Source: an uncultured Clostridia bacterium
GTDB lineage: Bacteria; Bacillota; Clostridia; TANB77; CAG-508
NCBI GenBank assembly: GCA_947631385.1
Contig: CANRLE010000016.1
Span: 1-17,118, forward strand
Reading direction: 5' to 3'
Length of the DNA stretch: 17,118 nt
Shown: positions 1-7,959 of the stretch, piece by piece
How positions within the stretch are numbered: the first letter of the stretch is position 1
Layout of the letters: the number at the start of each line of letters is the position of its first letter
Made by a program: the position numbers and the translations under genes
The notes under the pieces: model-generated
What the model was told of the DNA's origin: nothing
Databases searched by the model: none
The model's input: only the letters and a program-made list of their open reading frames with translations

Positions 1-378
1 ATGTTGAAATTGGCAGAGACAAGAGATGAAATTAGTGTGGTAGCAGATCAACATGGTTCTCCTACATATGCAGAAGATTTAGCAAATATTATAGGTGAAG
101 CAATTGAAAAGAAAATACCATATGGAATTTATAATGCAACAAATCAAGGATATACAACATGGTATGACTTTACAAAGACAATATTTGAATATGCAGGAGT
201 TAAGTGTAAAGTAAATCCAGTTACTACTGAAGAATATATTGAAATGATGAAAATTACACAGGCTAAAAGACCAAAAAATTCAAAATTATCTAAAGATAAA
301 TTATTAGCACAAGGAGTAACAGTACCAGAATGGGAGGAAGCATTAAAAAGATATTTAAAAAAAGAAGGAAAGATGTAA
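1..378 (+). CDS. rfbD: dTDP-4-dehydrorhamnose reductase, C-terminal part (5' end outside window)
   Basis: RfbD/RmlD reduces dTDP-4-dehydro-L-rhamnose to dTDP-L-rhamnose with NAD(P)H, the last step of the nucleotide sugar pathway, in the cytoplasm. Only about the last 125 residues are here; the family is about 280-290 residues, so the methionine at base 1 is internal and the true start lies upstream. Visible family signatures are the DQxGSPTY motif (residues 16-23 of the fragment), which helps form the sugar-nucleotide pocket, a basic QAKRPKNSKLS stretch (about 87-97) typical of the C-terminal substrate-binding half, and a closing WEEALKRYL helix. The stop codon is one base before the ATG of rfbA, and the rfbA ribosome binding site (AGAAGGAAAG) lies within this reading frame, so translation of the two is probably coupled. 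Identity is secure from sequence plus operon context; the catalytic YxxxK and the Rossmann nucleotide-binding part cannot be seen. Confidence 0.93.
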   Translation: MLKLAETRDEISVVADQHGSPTYAEDLANIIGEAIEKKIPYGIYNATNQGYTTWYDFTKTIFEYAGVKCKVNPVTTEEYIEMMKITQAKRPKNSKLSKDKLLAQGVTVPEWEEALKRYLKKEGKM

Positions 379-379
379 A

Positions 380-1252
380 ATGAAAAATAGAAAAGGAATT
401 ATCTTAGCAGGAGGAACTGGAAGTAGGTTATATCCATTAACACATGCTATATCAAAACAAATTATGCCGGTTTATGATAAACCAATGATTTATTATCCAT
501 TATCTGTATTAATGGAAACCAATATCAGAGAAGTGTTAATTATCACAACTCCAAGAGATATAAGTGTATTTCAAGAATTATTAGGAGATGGAAAACAATG
601 GGGAATGAAATTTGAATATAAAATTCAGGACAAGCCTAATGGCTTAGCAGAAGCTTTTATCATAGGAGAGGATTTTATAGGAGAAGATAATGTTGCCATG
701 ATATTGGGTGATAACATGTTCTATGGTTCTCATTTAGCAGAAATGTTAAAACGAGCGAATGAAAGAGAAAATGAGTCTACGATATTTGGCTATCAAGTAA
801 AAGATCCAACAGCTTATGGTGTGGTAGAAATCAATGAAGAAGGAAAAGCAATTTCAATTGAAGAAAAACCAAAAAAACCAAAATCTAATTATGCTGTTCC
901 GGGCTTATATTTTTATACCAATGATGTAGTAAAAATAGCAAAAAATATAAAACCATCTGCTAGAGGAGAATTAGAAGTAACTACTATAAATGAAGAATAT
1001 ATGAAAAATGATAAGTTATATGTTGAAACTTTTGGAAGAGGTATGACTTGGTTTGATACAGGAACACATGATGCTTTATTAGAAACTGCAAGTTTTGTTC
1101 AAACGATTGAAAAACGACAAGGATTACAAGTTTGTTGCCCAGAAGAAATTGCTTATCAAAAAGGTTGGATAACAGGAGAACAATTATCAAAATTAGCAGA
1201 TAAATACATGAAAACAGATTATGGAAAATATCTAAAAGATATAATAAAATAG
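380..1252 (+). CDS. rfbA: Glucose-1-phosphate thymidylyltransferase
   Basis: RfbA/RmlA joins dTTP and glucose-1-phosphate to give dTDP-glucose and pyrophosphate, the entry step of dTDP-rhamnose synthesis. The 290-residue length fits the family. The nucleotide-binding loop LAGGTGSRLYPLT is at residues 9-21, followed by the KPMIYYP stretch (34-40), the Q-x-x-P-x-GLA segment (83-90), the metal-binding GDN with Asp111, and the sugar-binding EEKP (161-164) with the following PGLYFYT. The tail, rich in Lys and Tyr, is normal. The start is set by AGAAGGAAAG just upstream and by the one-base gap after rfbD. It is followed after 9 bases by the GTG start of a membrane glycosyltransferase, so it sits inside the rhamnose operon. 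The enzyme is usually inhibited by dTDP-rhamnose; that is family knowledge, not visible here. All key residues appear intact. Confidence 0.97.
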   Translation: MKNRKGIILAGGTGSRLYPLTHAISKQIMPVYDKPMIYYPLSVLMETNIREVLIITTPRDISVFQELLGDGKQWGMKFEYKIQDKPNGLAEAFIIGEDFIGEDNVAMILGDNMFYGSHLAEMLKRANERENESTIFGYQVKDPTAYGVVEINEEGKAISIEEKPKKPKSNYAVPGLYFYTNDVVKIAKNIKPSARGELEVTTINEEYMKNDKLYVETFGRGMTWFDTGTHDALLETASFVQTIEKRQGLQVCCPEEIAYQKGWITGEQLSKLADKYMKTDYGKYLKDIIK

Positions 1253-1261
1253 GAGTATAAT

Positions 1262-2704
1262 GTGAAAAAAGTAATCAATATATGCAATCATGTAATACAT
1301 AAAATAGCTACAAATTTTTTAGCCATTCTATTTACCATTATTATAATAGGAATGCTGTGCATGAATTCGATTTATTTGTATATAGATAAACCAGATTTTC
1401 AGGTAAATAACATTTGGAACTATATAGGAATTTTGGTAAATGTAATTGGAATTATAGTTTTTATAATTATAAATAAAATTATTGAATTAAAGTTTTCTAA
1501 AAAAAATTTTTTTACAGTTATTATATTTTTAATATATTTGATTGGTGAAATTGTGTATTTAAAATTGGTTCCACTAAAACCATTTTCTGATATGTATTAT
1601 GTTACAGAAATAGCAAGTTCCAATTTTAAAAATCAAATACAATATTTGCAAACCTATCCAAACAATTTACCAACTACCATTATATTTTATTTACTATTAA
1701 AAATGTCTAGTAATAATGTTTTCATTATAAAATTATTTAATGTTTTTTGTAATATAATAACTATTTATTTTGCTTATAAAATCTATTATAATGTATATAA
1801 ACAAAATAACAAGATGGTAATTTTATTGGGAATTACATCAATATCAACATTTTTATATGCAAATAATGCTTATAATGATATTATATTTACTTTATTAACA
1901 ACTATTATACTTTATCTTGTAACAAAGGAAGAAAGGACAAAAAAAGATATCATTTTATTAGTAATAATGTCATTTTTGCAATTTATTATAAGACCAGTAG
2001 GAATTATACTAATTATAGCAATATGTATGTATTTTATACTTAAGAAATATGATTACAAAATGGTAATAACAATAGTTTCTATGTTTGTTATATTTAATTT
2101 GTTATATACTCTATTAGAAAATTGTATGATACCTAAAAGTGAGGAGACACAGCAATATCCAATATGGTCTTTTATTCAAATGGGAATTAATGAAGAAGAA
2201 TTTGGCTTCCAAAATAGTACACATTCTACAAAATGGACAGTTGATGATGTAAAAGATAGAATTAATGAATTAGGAGTTAAAAGATTAGGAGTATTATTGG
2301 CCAAGAAAGAGTATTGGCTATGGACAGAAGGGACTTATCAAGTAGGACGATATGCATTTGGCGATGGACAAGAAGGAATGTATGATTATGAAACACCCAT
2401 AACAAAACTTGTTGTGAGTCCAGATAGTTCTAAAATTAGAAAAGCATTAGACTATATAATGAAAGGTCAATATTTTGTATTTATATTATTATCTTTTGTT
2501 GAACTAGTTATAAAAGATAAAAGTGAGGACGAAAAAGAAAAGGAAGATTTACTTTATTATTTTATTATAGGATTATTTTGCTTTTATTTAATTTGGGAAA
2601 TAAAATCTAGATATATTTATTGCTTATATCCAATATTTTTGATATTATCAACAAGAGGAATAGAAAAAATAAAAAGAAGGGAGAAACTAAATGGGAAAAT
2701 TTAA
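1262..2704 (+). CDS. Polytopic membrane protein, probable GT-C fold (GT39/ArnT-like) glycosyltransferase
   Basis: This 480-residue integral membrane protein has many hydrophobic helices (about 17-41, 51-73, 82-104, 137-147, 153-178, 184-198, 206-221, 229-260, 267-285, 402-417, 430-465). It starts at GTG, chosen because AGGAG lies 6 bases upstream and the overlapping ATG is followed at once by a stop. GT-C-like features are an acidic residue in the first long outer loop (PFSDMYY, Asp110), an Arg-Pro-x-Gly in a mid helix (244-247), a large extracytoplasmic segment (about 286-400), and a closing KSRYIYCLYPIFL helix like the RY..P element near the end of GT39 enzymes. Such enzymes take a sugar from a polyprenyl-phosphate carrier and attach it to a glycan, lipid or protein outside the membrane. 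It sits between rfbA and rfbC and overlaps rfbC by 14 bases, so it belongs to the operon. The exact donor and acceptor are unknown; a polymerase or other envelope-glycan membrane protein is the alternative. Confidence 0.7.
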   Translation: MKKVINICNHVIHKIATNFLAILFTIIIIGMLCMNSIYLYIDKPDFQVNNIWNYIGILVNVIGIIVFIIINKIIELKFSKKNFFTVIIFLIYLIGEIVYLKLVPLKPFSDMYYVTEIASSNFKNQIQYLQTYPNNLPTTIIFYLLLKMSSNNVFIIKLFNVFCNIITIYFAYKIYYNVYKQNNKMVILLGITSISTFLYANNAYNDIIFTLLTTIILYLVTKEERTKKDIILLVIMSFLQFIIRPVGIILIIAICMYFILKKYDYKMVITIVSMFVIFNLLYTLLENCMIPKSEETQQYPIWSFIQMGINEEEFGFQNSTHSTKWTVDDVKDRINELGVKRLGVLLAKKEYWLWTEGTYQVGRYAFGDGQEGMYDYETPITKLVVSPDSSKIRKALDYIMKGQYFVFILLSFVELVIKDKSEDEKEKEDLLYYFIIGLFCFYLIWEIKSRYIYCLYPIFLILSTRGIEKIKRREKLNGKI

Positions 2705-3269
2705 AAAAATTGAAACTTCTATTGAAGGGGTATGCATTATAGAACCAACTGTTTTTGGTGATAATAGAGGATATTTCATGGAAACTTATAGTAAACCAGA
2801 TTTTGAAGAAATAGGATTAAATTATGATTTTGTACAGGATAATCAATCAAAGTCTAAAAGAGGAGTACTAAGAGGTTTGCATTTTCAAAAAGAAAATACT
2901 CAAGCAAAATTAGTGAGAGTAATCAAAGGAGAGGTTTTTGATGTTGCAGTAGATTTAAGACCCGAAAGCAAAACTTATGGAAAATGGGAAGGAGTAATTC
3001 TTTCAGCGGAAAATAAAAAAATGTTTATGATTCCTAAAGGATTTGCTCATGGATTTCTAGTTCTATCAGAAGAAGCGGAATTTGTATATAAGTGTGATGA
3101 TATATATAATCATGAAGCAGAAGGTGGACTAGCTTGGAATGACCCAGATGTAGGAATTGAATGGCCTTTAGGAGATATTCAAATAGAAGATTTGTTGACT
3201 TCTGAAAAAGATGCTAAATGGCCTACATTGAAAGAATTAAAAAATAGTGATTTATTTAAAAATTTATAA
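2691..3269 (+). CDS. rfbC: dTDP-4-dehydrorhamnose 3,5-epimerase
   Basis: RfbC/RmlC epimerises C3 and C5 of dTDP-4-dehydro-6-deoxyglucose to give dTDP-4-dehydro-L-rhamnose. At 192 residues it is a full-length single-domain cupin, normally a dimer. Family marks are RGYF (26-29), QDNQSKSKRGVLRGLHFQ (49-66) with the catalytic base His64, Lys73, the VFDVAVDLR strand with Asp84, GFAHGFLV with His120, and the tyrosines at 133 and 139 in the region of the catalytic acid Tyr. The ATG at 2691 follows AAGGGAG and lies inside the end of the preceding membrane-protein gene (14-base overlap), implying translational coupling. The next gene, rfbB, follows after 30 bases. All expected active-site residues are present, so it should be active. 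Confidence 0.97.
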   Translation: MGKFKKIETSIEGVCIIEPTVFGDNRGYFMETYSKPDFEEIGLNYDFVQDNQSKSKRGVLRGLHFQKENTQAKLVRVIKGEVFDVAVDLRPESKTYGKWEGVILSAENKKMFMIPKGFAHGFLVLSEEAEFVYKCDDIYNHEAEGGLAWNDPDVGIEWPLGDIQIEDLLTSEKDAKWPTLKELKNSDLFKNL

Positions 3270-3299
3270 TTGCAGTATAAAAGGAAAGGAAAAGAAAAA

Positions 3300-4265
3300 A
3301 TGAAAAATGTATTAGTAACAGGAGCAGCAGGCTTTATAGGAGCAAATTTTGCAGAATATTTTGTAAATAAACATCCAGACTATAATGTAGTAGTTGTAGA
3401 TAAATTAACTTATGCAGGAAATTTGGATAATCTAAAAAAAGTACAGGATAAAATAACTTTTATTCAAGCTGATATTTGTGATTTTGAAAAAATGAAAGAA
3501 GTATTTAGCAAATATGATATTAATGGAGTTATTCATTTTGCAGCAGAATCGCATGTAGATAATAGTATTAAAAACCCATTTATATTTACACAAACAAATG
3601 TAATAGGTACACATACTTTATTAGAAACAGCAAAACAAATGTGGGGAGAAGGAAGTCCAAATAAATTTGTACATATTTCAACAGATGAAGTTTATGGTTC
3701 TTTGGGAGAAGAAGGATATTTCACAGAAAAATCACCAATTAAGCCAAGTAGCCCTTATTCATCTTCAAAAGCAAGTTCTGACTTAATTGCATTAGCATAT
3801 AAAGAAACATATAAAATGAATGTAAATGTAACTAATTGTTCTAACAATTATGGACCATATCAACACAATGAAAAATTAATACCACATATGATTAAATTAG
3901 CATTAAAAAATGAGAAATTACCAGTCTATGGAGAAGGATTAAACATTAGAGATTGGTTATATGTAGAAGACCATTGTGAAGCAATTGATATAGTATTTCA
4001 TAAAGGAGTAGCAGGAGAAAGATATAATATTGGTGGACATAATGAAAAGAGAAATATAGAAATAGTTAAATTAATATTACAAAGGTTAGGAAAATCAGAA
4101 GACTTAATTGAACATGTTACTGATAGAAAAGGACATGATTACCGTTATGCAATTGATCCTACTAAGATTAGCAAAGAGTTAGGTTGGCTACCAAAAACAA
4201 AATTCGAGGATGGTATTGTAAAAACGATTGACTGGTATTTAGAAAATCCAGAATGGTTGAAATAA
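3300..4265 (+). CDS. rfbB: dTDP-glucose 4,6-dehydratase
   Basis: RfbB/RmlB converts dTDP-glucose to dTDP-4-dehydro-6-deoxyglucose using tightly bound NAD+, the second step of rhamnose synthesis. It is an extended short-chain dehydrogenase of 321 residues from the ATG at 3300. The frame is open back to a TTG at 3270, but AAGGAAAGGA just before 3300 and the canonical start MKNVLVTGAAGFIG favour 3300. Motifs are the nucleotide loop GAAGFIG (8-14), the adenine-site D-x-x-T-Y-A-G-N (34-41), the catalytic TDE triad Thr128-Asp129-Glu130, the Tyr153-x-x-x-Lys157 pair, and the NNYGPYQ / KLIPHMI substrate segment. It closes the operon; no hairpin terminator is visible in the 111 bases before the next gene, so some read-through into the wall-hydrolase genes is possible. 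Confidence 0.97.
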   Translation: MKNVLVTGAAGFIGANFAEYFVNKHPDYNVVVVDKLTYAGNLDNLKKVQDKITFIQADICDFEKMKEVFSKYDINGVIHFAAESHVDNSIKNPFIFTQTNVIGTHTLLETAKQMWGEGSPNKFVHISTDEVYGSLGEEGYFTEKSPIKPSSPYSSSKASSDLIALAYKETYKMNVNVTNCSNNYGPYQHNEKLIPHMIKLALKNEKLPVYGEGLNIRDWLYVEDHCEAIDIVFHKGVAGERYNIGGHNEKRNIEIVKLILQRLGKSEDLIEHVTDRKGHDYRYAIDPTKISKELGWLPKTKFEDGIVKTIDWYLENPEWLK

Positions 4266-4336
4266 ATCGGTAATAAAAAAGCAATTAAAATGTAATAAAT
4301 TAACAGTAAAAAAATATTCCCTTTTTCAACAAATTG

Positions 4337-4345
4337 TGATAAAAT
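4337..4345 (+). promoter_or_regulatory. Extended -10 promoter before the glucosaminidase gene
   Basis: TGATAAAAT at 4337-4345 is a TGn extended -10 element with a TAAAAT hexamer. The -35 position at the 17-bp spacing (TTCCCT at 4317-4322) matches poorly, which is usual for extended -10 promoters. It lies 32 bases before the start codon in a 111-base gap that shows no terminator hairpin, so the wall-hydrolase pair probably has its own transcript in addition to any read-through from rfbB. The strong ribosome binding site TAGGGAGGGA follows at 4361-4370. Assignment is by motif only. Confidence 0.55.
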
Positions 4346-4376
4346 ATGCTTGTAAAAAAATAGGGAGGGAATATAA

Positions 4377-7229
4377 ATGAAAATTAATATAAAATATAAA
4401 TTTATAATAGTATTTGTCATGTTTACTTTATTGCAAGTAGGCTTATTAAATACTATTATTTCTTTTGCAAAAGATAATGATGAACAAGTAATAGCAGATG
4501 GTACATATGCTATTAAATCAGCCATTAATAGTAATTATGCATTAGATGTAGCAGCAGCTTCTAATGCTAATAAGGCAAATGTTGCTTTATATAAATATAA
4601 TGAAGCTACAAATCAACAATTTAAAATAAAATATTTAAATGATGGATATTATCAAATAACAGCTGTACATTCAGGAAAAGCCTTAGATGTACAAGCAAGT
4701 GGAAAAGTAAATAGAACAAATGTAGAACAATATAAATTAAATGTTCCTTCAACTGAAAACCAAAAATGGAAAATTCAAAAAAACACAGATGGTACATATT
4801 CTTTTATATCAGAATGTAATGATTTATATTTAGATGTATATCAAGGAATAGCACAAAATCATGCAAATATTCAAATGCATACAAAAAACAATCAAGTAAA
4901 TCAAAAATTTAAAATAGAAGCTGTAAATACTGAAGAGGTTAAAGTAACTGGAACAAAAACAATAGCAGATGGTACATATGCTATAAAATCAGCTATTAAT
5001 AGTGATTATACATTAGATATAACAAGTGCATCAACAGCTGATAAAGCTAATGTTGAATTATATAAGTATAAGGGAGAAAAAAATCAACAATTTAAAATAA
5101 AATATTTAAATGATGGGTTTTATCAAATAACAGCTGTGCATTCAGGAAAATCATTAGATGTACAGGCAAATGGAAAAACTAATGGAACAAACGTAGAGCA
5201 GTATAAATTAAATAATCCAGCAACAAAAAATCAAAGATGGGTTATAAAACAAAATACAGATGGTACATATTCTTTTATATCAGAATGTAATGGTTTATAT
5301 TTAGATGTATACCAAGGATTAGCACAAAATCATACAAATATTCAAATGTATAAGGGAAATAATCAAAAAAATCAAAAATTTAAAATTGAAAAAGTTACAC
5401 AAGATAATAATAACACAAATACAGGAAATTCTATACAGGGAAGTAAAACAATAGCAGATGGTATATATTCTATTGCAACAGCAGTATCAAATAATTATGT
5501 TCTAGATGTAGAAGGAGGCTCAAAAGAAAATCGTGCAAATATTCAAATATATGAGAAACAAGTAGCAAATAGACAAAAATTTAAAGTAGAATATTTAGGT
5601 GATGGTACTTATAAAATAATGGCAGTATATTCTAGCAAAGTTTTAGATGTACAGGGAGATGGAAAAGTAGCAGAAACAAACGTATGTCAATATACTCCTA
5701 AAAATCCACTTCCTAATAATGAAAAGTGGATAATAAAAGAAGCTGGTGGAGGTTATTATTACATAATTTCAAAATCAAGTGGATTATATTTAGATTTATA
5801 TGGTGGAATTGCGAATAATGGAACAAACATACAAATTTTTACAGGACATGGAGGAAACTCTCAAAAATTTAAATTTGTACAACCATCAGAGCTAAAAATT
5901 GATACTACTAAATATCCAAAATACAAGGAAAAAATAGAAACATTGATGAATAACCATCCAGGTTGGAATTTTGAATTAGTTTATACAGGCTTGCGTTTTG
6001 ATGATGTAATAGCAGGGGAAGCATCTCTTCATTCTAGAAATTTAGTCCCAAAGAGTTATGGCGGAGAATGGATATGTCCTACTTGTGGAACTAAATTGTA
6101 TGATAGTGGATGGTATTGTGCTTCTCAAAAAGCAACAGCTTATTATATGGATCCAAGAAACTTTTTAGATGAAACTAATGTATTTCAATTCCAAGATGTG
6201 AATGAATACATAAATGGTGTATGCACTTTACAAGGAATACAGACAAAATTAAACGGAACATTTTTACAAAATTATGCTACTGCTGTAGATAATGCTTGTA
6301 AAAACCAAAATGTAAATCCTTATTATATTATAGCAAGAGTATTACAGGAGCAAGGTTCAAGCGGAACGACAATTGGAAAAGGAATGCCAGGAGGAGATGG
6401 AAAAACATATTATAATCCATTTAACATAGGAGCTAGTGGAAATGGATATGATCAAATTTATGCTAATGCTTTAGAAACAGCTAAAAAGAATGGATGGAAT
6501 ACAATGCAGAAAGCACTAGAAGGTGGTATTGAATTCTGCAAAAAGAATTGGTTAGAAAATTATCAAAATACATTATATTTAAATAAATTTGATATTGATA
6601 AAAGAAGTGGTGGAAGTTTATATACACATCAATATATGCAAAATTTAATGGCTGCTTATAGTGAATCAACAACTTTGAGAAGTATGTATGCAAATACAAA
6701 TAAGCTTGAGTCTAACTTTACATTTATTATACCAATGTATGAAGGAATGAGTTCTACAATTTCACAATTACCTTCAAATGATCAAGAAACATCACCAATA
6801 AATGTGCAAATAACAGCAAATGGTGGATTATGGATTCGAAAAGAAGCAAATGAAAAATCTGCGACAATAAGATTAATCAATAAAGGAGAAGTAATATTAT
6901 CTGTACAAAGAGGAGTTAATAGTAATTGGCATAAAGTAATTACAACAGATGGAAAAATCGGATACATGTCTGGAACATATTTAAAGCAAGTACAAGATGT
7001 AACAAATTGTAATTATACAGCAAAAGTAAAAACACAAGATGGAATTGGATGCAATATAAGAGTTGGACCAAGTACTTCTTTAGGATTAGTAACAGCTATA
7101 GCAGATAATGTTTCTGTTACTGTAATAAATCAAGGAACTTATAATAATATTGATGGCTATAATTGGTATAGAGTGAGATTATCAAATGGTCAGCAAGGGT
7201 TCATGCCATCTAAATTTTTAGTAAAATAA
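4377..7229 (+). CDS. Secreted glucosaminidase with three ricin-type trefoils and two SH3b domains
   Basis: This 950-residue exported cell-wall enzyme starts with a signal peptide (1-31; hydrophobic 8-30, likely cut after ISFA). Three ricin-type beta-trefoil domains follow, at about 39-182, 195-340 and 358-502, each with three LDV...QxF/QxW-like subdomains (for example NQQFKI, NQKWKI, NQKFKI) expected to bind sugars. The catalytic region, about 505-790, resembles LytD-type N-acetylglucosaminidases: it has the ATAYYMDPRNFL segment (586-597), the RVLQEQG segment with the likely catalytic Glu658, and YYNPFNIGA (678-686). Two SH3b domains (about 808-872 and 880-950) end the protein and probably hold it to peptidoglycan. 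It should cleave GlcNAc-MurNAc bonds during wall remodelling. An unusual CPTC...C (567, 570, 581) lies early in the catalytic region. The 18-base gap to the next exported protein suggests co-expression. Family assignment is good; substrate details are inferred. Confidence 0.88.
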   Translation: MKINIKYKFIIVFVMFTLLQVGLLNTIISFAKDNDEQVIADGTYAIKSAINSNYALDVAAASNANKANVALYKYNEATNQQFKIKYLNDGYYQITAVHSGKALDVQASGKVNRTNVEQYKLNVPSTENQKWKIQKNTDGTYSFISECNDLYLDVYQGIAQNHANIQMHTKNNQVNQKFKIEAVNTEEVKVTGTKTIADGTYAIKSAINSDYTLDITSASTADKANVELYKYKGEKNQQFKIKYLNDGFYQITAVHSGKSLDVQANGKTNGTNVEQYKLNNPATKNQRWVIKQNTDGTYSFISECNGLYLDVYQGLAQNHTNIQMYKGNNQKNQKFKIEKVTQDNNNTNTGNSIQGSKTIADGIYSIATAVSNNYVLDVEGGSKENRANIQIYEKQVANRQKFKVEYLGDGTYKIMAVYSSKVLDVQGDGKVAETNVCQYTPKNPLPNNEKWIIKEAGGGYYYIISKSSGLYLDLYGGIANNGTNIQIFTGHGGNSQKFKFVQPSELKIDTTKYPKYKEKIETLMNNHPGWNFELVYTGLRFDDVIAGEASLHSRNLVPKSYGGEWICPTCGTKLYDSGWYCASQKATAYYMDPRNFLDETNVFQFQDVNEYINGVCTLQGIQTKLNGTFLQNYATAVDNACKNQNVNPYYIIARVLQEQGSSGTTIGKGMPGGDGKTYYNPFNIGASGNGYDQIYANALETAKKNGWNTMQKALEGGIEFCKKNWLENYQNTLYLNKFDIDKRSGGSLYTHQYMQNLMAAYSESTTLRSMYANTNKLESNFTFIIPMYEGMSSTISQLPSNDQETSPINVQITANGGLWIRKEANEKSATIRLINKGEVILSVQRGVNSNWHKVITTDGKIGYMSGTYLKQVQDVTNCNYTAKVKTQDGIGCNIRVGPSTSLGLVTAIADNVSVTVINQGTYNNIDGYNWYRVRLSNGQQGFMPSKFLVK
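4488..5883 (+). repeat. Three direct repeats encoding trefoil domains
   Basis: The reading frame contains three copies of a roughly 435-base module; the phrase ATAGCAGATGGTA or a close variant opens copies at 4491, 4962 and 5451, giving steps of 471 and 489 bases. Copies 1 and 2 are close at DNA and protein level, with about three quarters of 145 aligned residues identical by hand count and no gaps. Copy 3 is clearly more diverged and has a Thr/Asn linker before it. The pattern fits a recent internal duplication of an older trefoil and is a likely place for copy-number variation or assembly error. Confidence 0.85.
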
Positions 7230-7247
7230 TAGAATAGGAAATAGGAT

Positions 7248-7904
7248 ATGAAAAACGTAAAAAAAATAATAATGTTTTTAATAATGTTAGTTATTATCAG
7301 TACATTTAGTATCGTATATGCAGATCCAAATAGTAGCAAAGGATTTGCAGAATATGATGATGAGCAAGCTGAAACAGAAACACAGGAAATGATGGAAGAA
7401 CAACAAAAAGAATTAGAAAGTGCAGCTGGCAAATCTACAAATAACTATTTAGAAAGTTTGCAAGTAGAAGGACATGAAATGTCACCTGAATTTGACAAGC
7501 AAACTGTGGAATATGTACTAAAGGGAAGCTTAAATACTGATAAAATTAACATTATAGCAAAGCCAGATGATGAAACAGCTACTGTGCAAGGTGCAGGTAC
7601 TATTCAAATACAAGATAATCAAAAGGAATTTAGAATTGATGTAACAGCAGAATCTGGTACAGTAAGAACTTATATAATATATGTAAGTGAGGAAGCGCAA
7701 GAACAGGAAGAACAGAAACAAGGAGAAGTGGTTCAGCCAGAAGAACCAGGACAGCAAGAAGAGGTACAAGTAGATGCAGATGCAGAATCAGAAGTTAAAA
7801 GTGAAAGTAATATAAACTGGATTATCTTTATAGTTGTTATTCTAATAGTAATTTTAGTAATAATATTCCTTATTAGAAAAAATAGTAATAATGGAAAACA
7901 TTAA
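7248..7904 (+). CDS. Exported, C-terminally anchored protein with a cadherin-like beta-sandwich domain
   Basis: This 218-residue protein has a signal peptide (1-25, cut after IVYA), an acidic Gln/Glu-rich stretch (36-58), one cadherin-like beta-sandwich domain (about 66-148; pattern YLESLQV...G...SPEFD...VEYV...TYIIYVSE), a second acidic Gln/Glu/Pro linker (149-186), one transmembrane helix (189-209) and a basic tail ending in KNSNNGKH. The expected topology is outside domain, single anchor, short cytosolic tail. The family domain is common in surface proteins of Clostridia and is thought to be structural or adhesive; no catalytic motif is seen. It lies 18 bases after the glucosaminidase gene, with a site AATAGGAAATAGGA before its ATG, and is followed by a strong terminator, so the two form one transcription unit. 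It may scaffold or anchor the hydrolase at the membrane; that role is inference. Confidence 0.78.
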   Translation: MKNVKKIIMFLIMLVIISTFSIVYADPNSSKGFAEYDDEQAETETQEMMEEQQKELESAAGKSTNNYLESLQVEGHEMSPEFDKQTVEYVLKGSLNTDKINIIAKPDDETATVQGAGTIQIQDNQKEFRIDVTAESGTVRTYIIYVSEEAQEQEEQKQGEVVQPEEPGQQEEVQVDADAESEVKSESNINWIIFIVVILIVILVIIFLIRKNSNNGKH

Positions 7905-7913
7905 AATAATCTT

Positions 7914-7958
7914 AAAAGTATATAATTTTGACAAAATTATATACTTTTTGTTTTTTTT
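7914..7958 (+). terminator. Strong intrinsic terminator after the wall-protein pair
   Basis: A perfect 16-bp inverted repeat (AAAAGTATATAATTTT at 7914-7929 and its complement at 7933-7948) has a three-base GAC loop and is followed by a T-rich tract ending in eight Ts (7951-7958). It begins 9 bases after the stop codon at 7904. The stem is AT-rich, but its length and the T tract make termination likely. It may also work in reverse, as the left end is A-rich. Confidence 0.85.
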
Positions 7959-7959
7959 G

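Noticed and set aside
984..1190. Minus-strand open frame inside rfbA
   Set aside because: It is low-complexity and hydrophobic, with no ribosome site, the typical shadow of an AT-rich gene. The same applies to the other minus-strand frames, including those at 4145-4525, 7190-7432, 7530-7769, 8730-9020, 9039-9287, 11238-11483, 13018-13215, 15248-15478, 15754-15942 and 16134-16409.
3270..3299. Upstream TTG start for rfbB giving 10 extra residues
   Set aside because: The extra residues are a low-complexity Lys-rich string overlapping the ribosome binding site; the ATG at 3300 gives the canonical Rossmann N-terminus.
4266..4376. Terminator after rfbB
   Set aside because: No inverted repeat followed by a T run could be found in this AT-rich gap.
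7928..7933. Perfect TTGACA as the -35 of prs
   Set aside because: The nearest -10-like box (7963-7968) is 29 bases away, too far for sigma-A; it is part of the terminator loop region.
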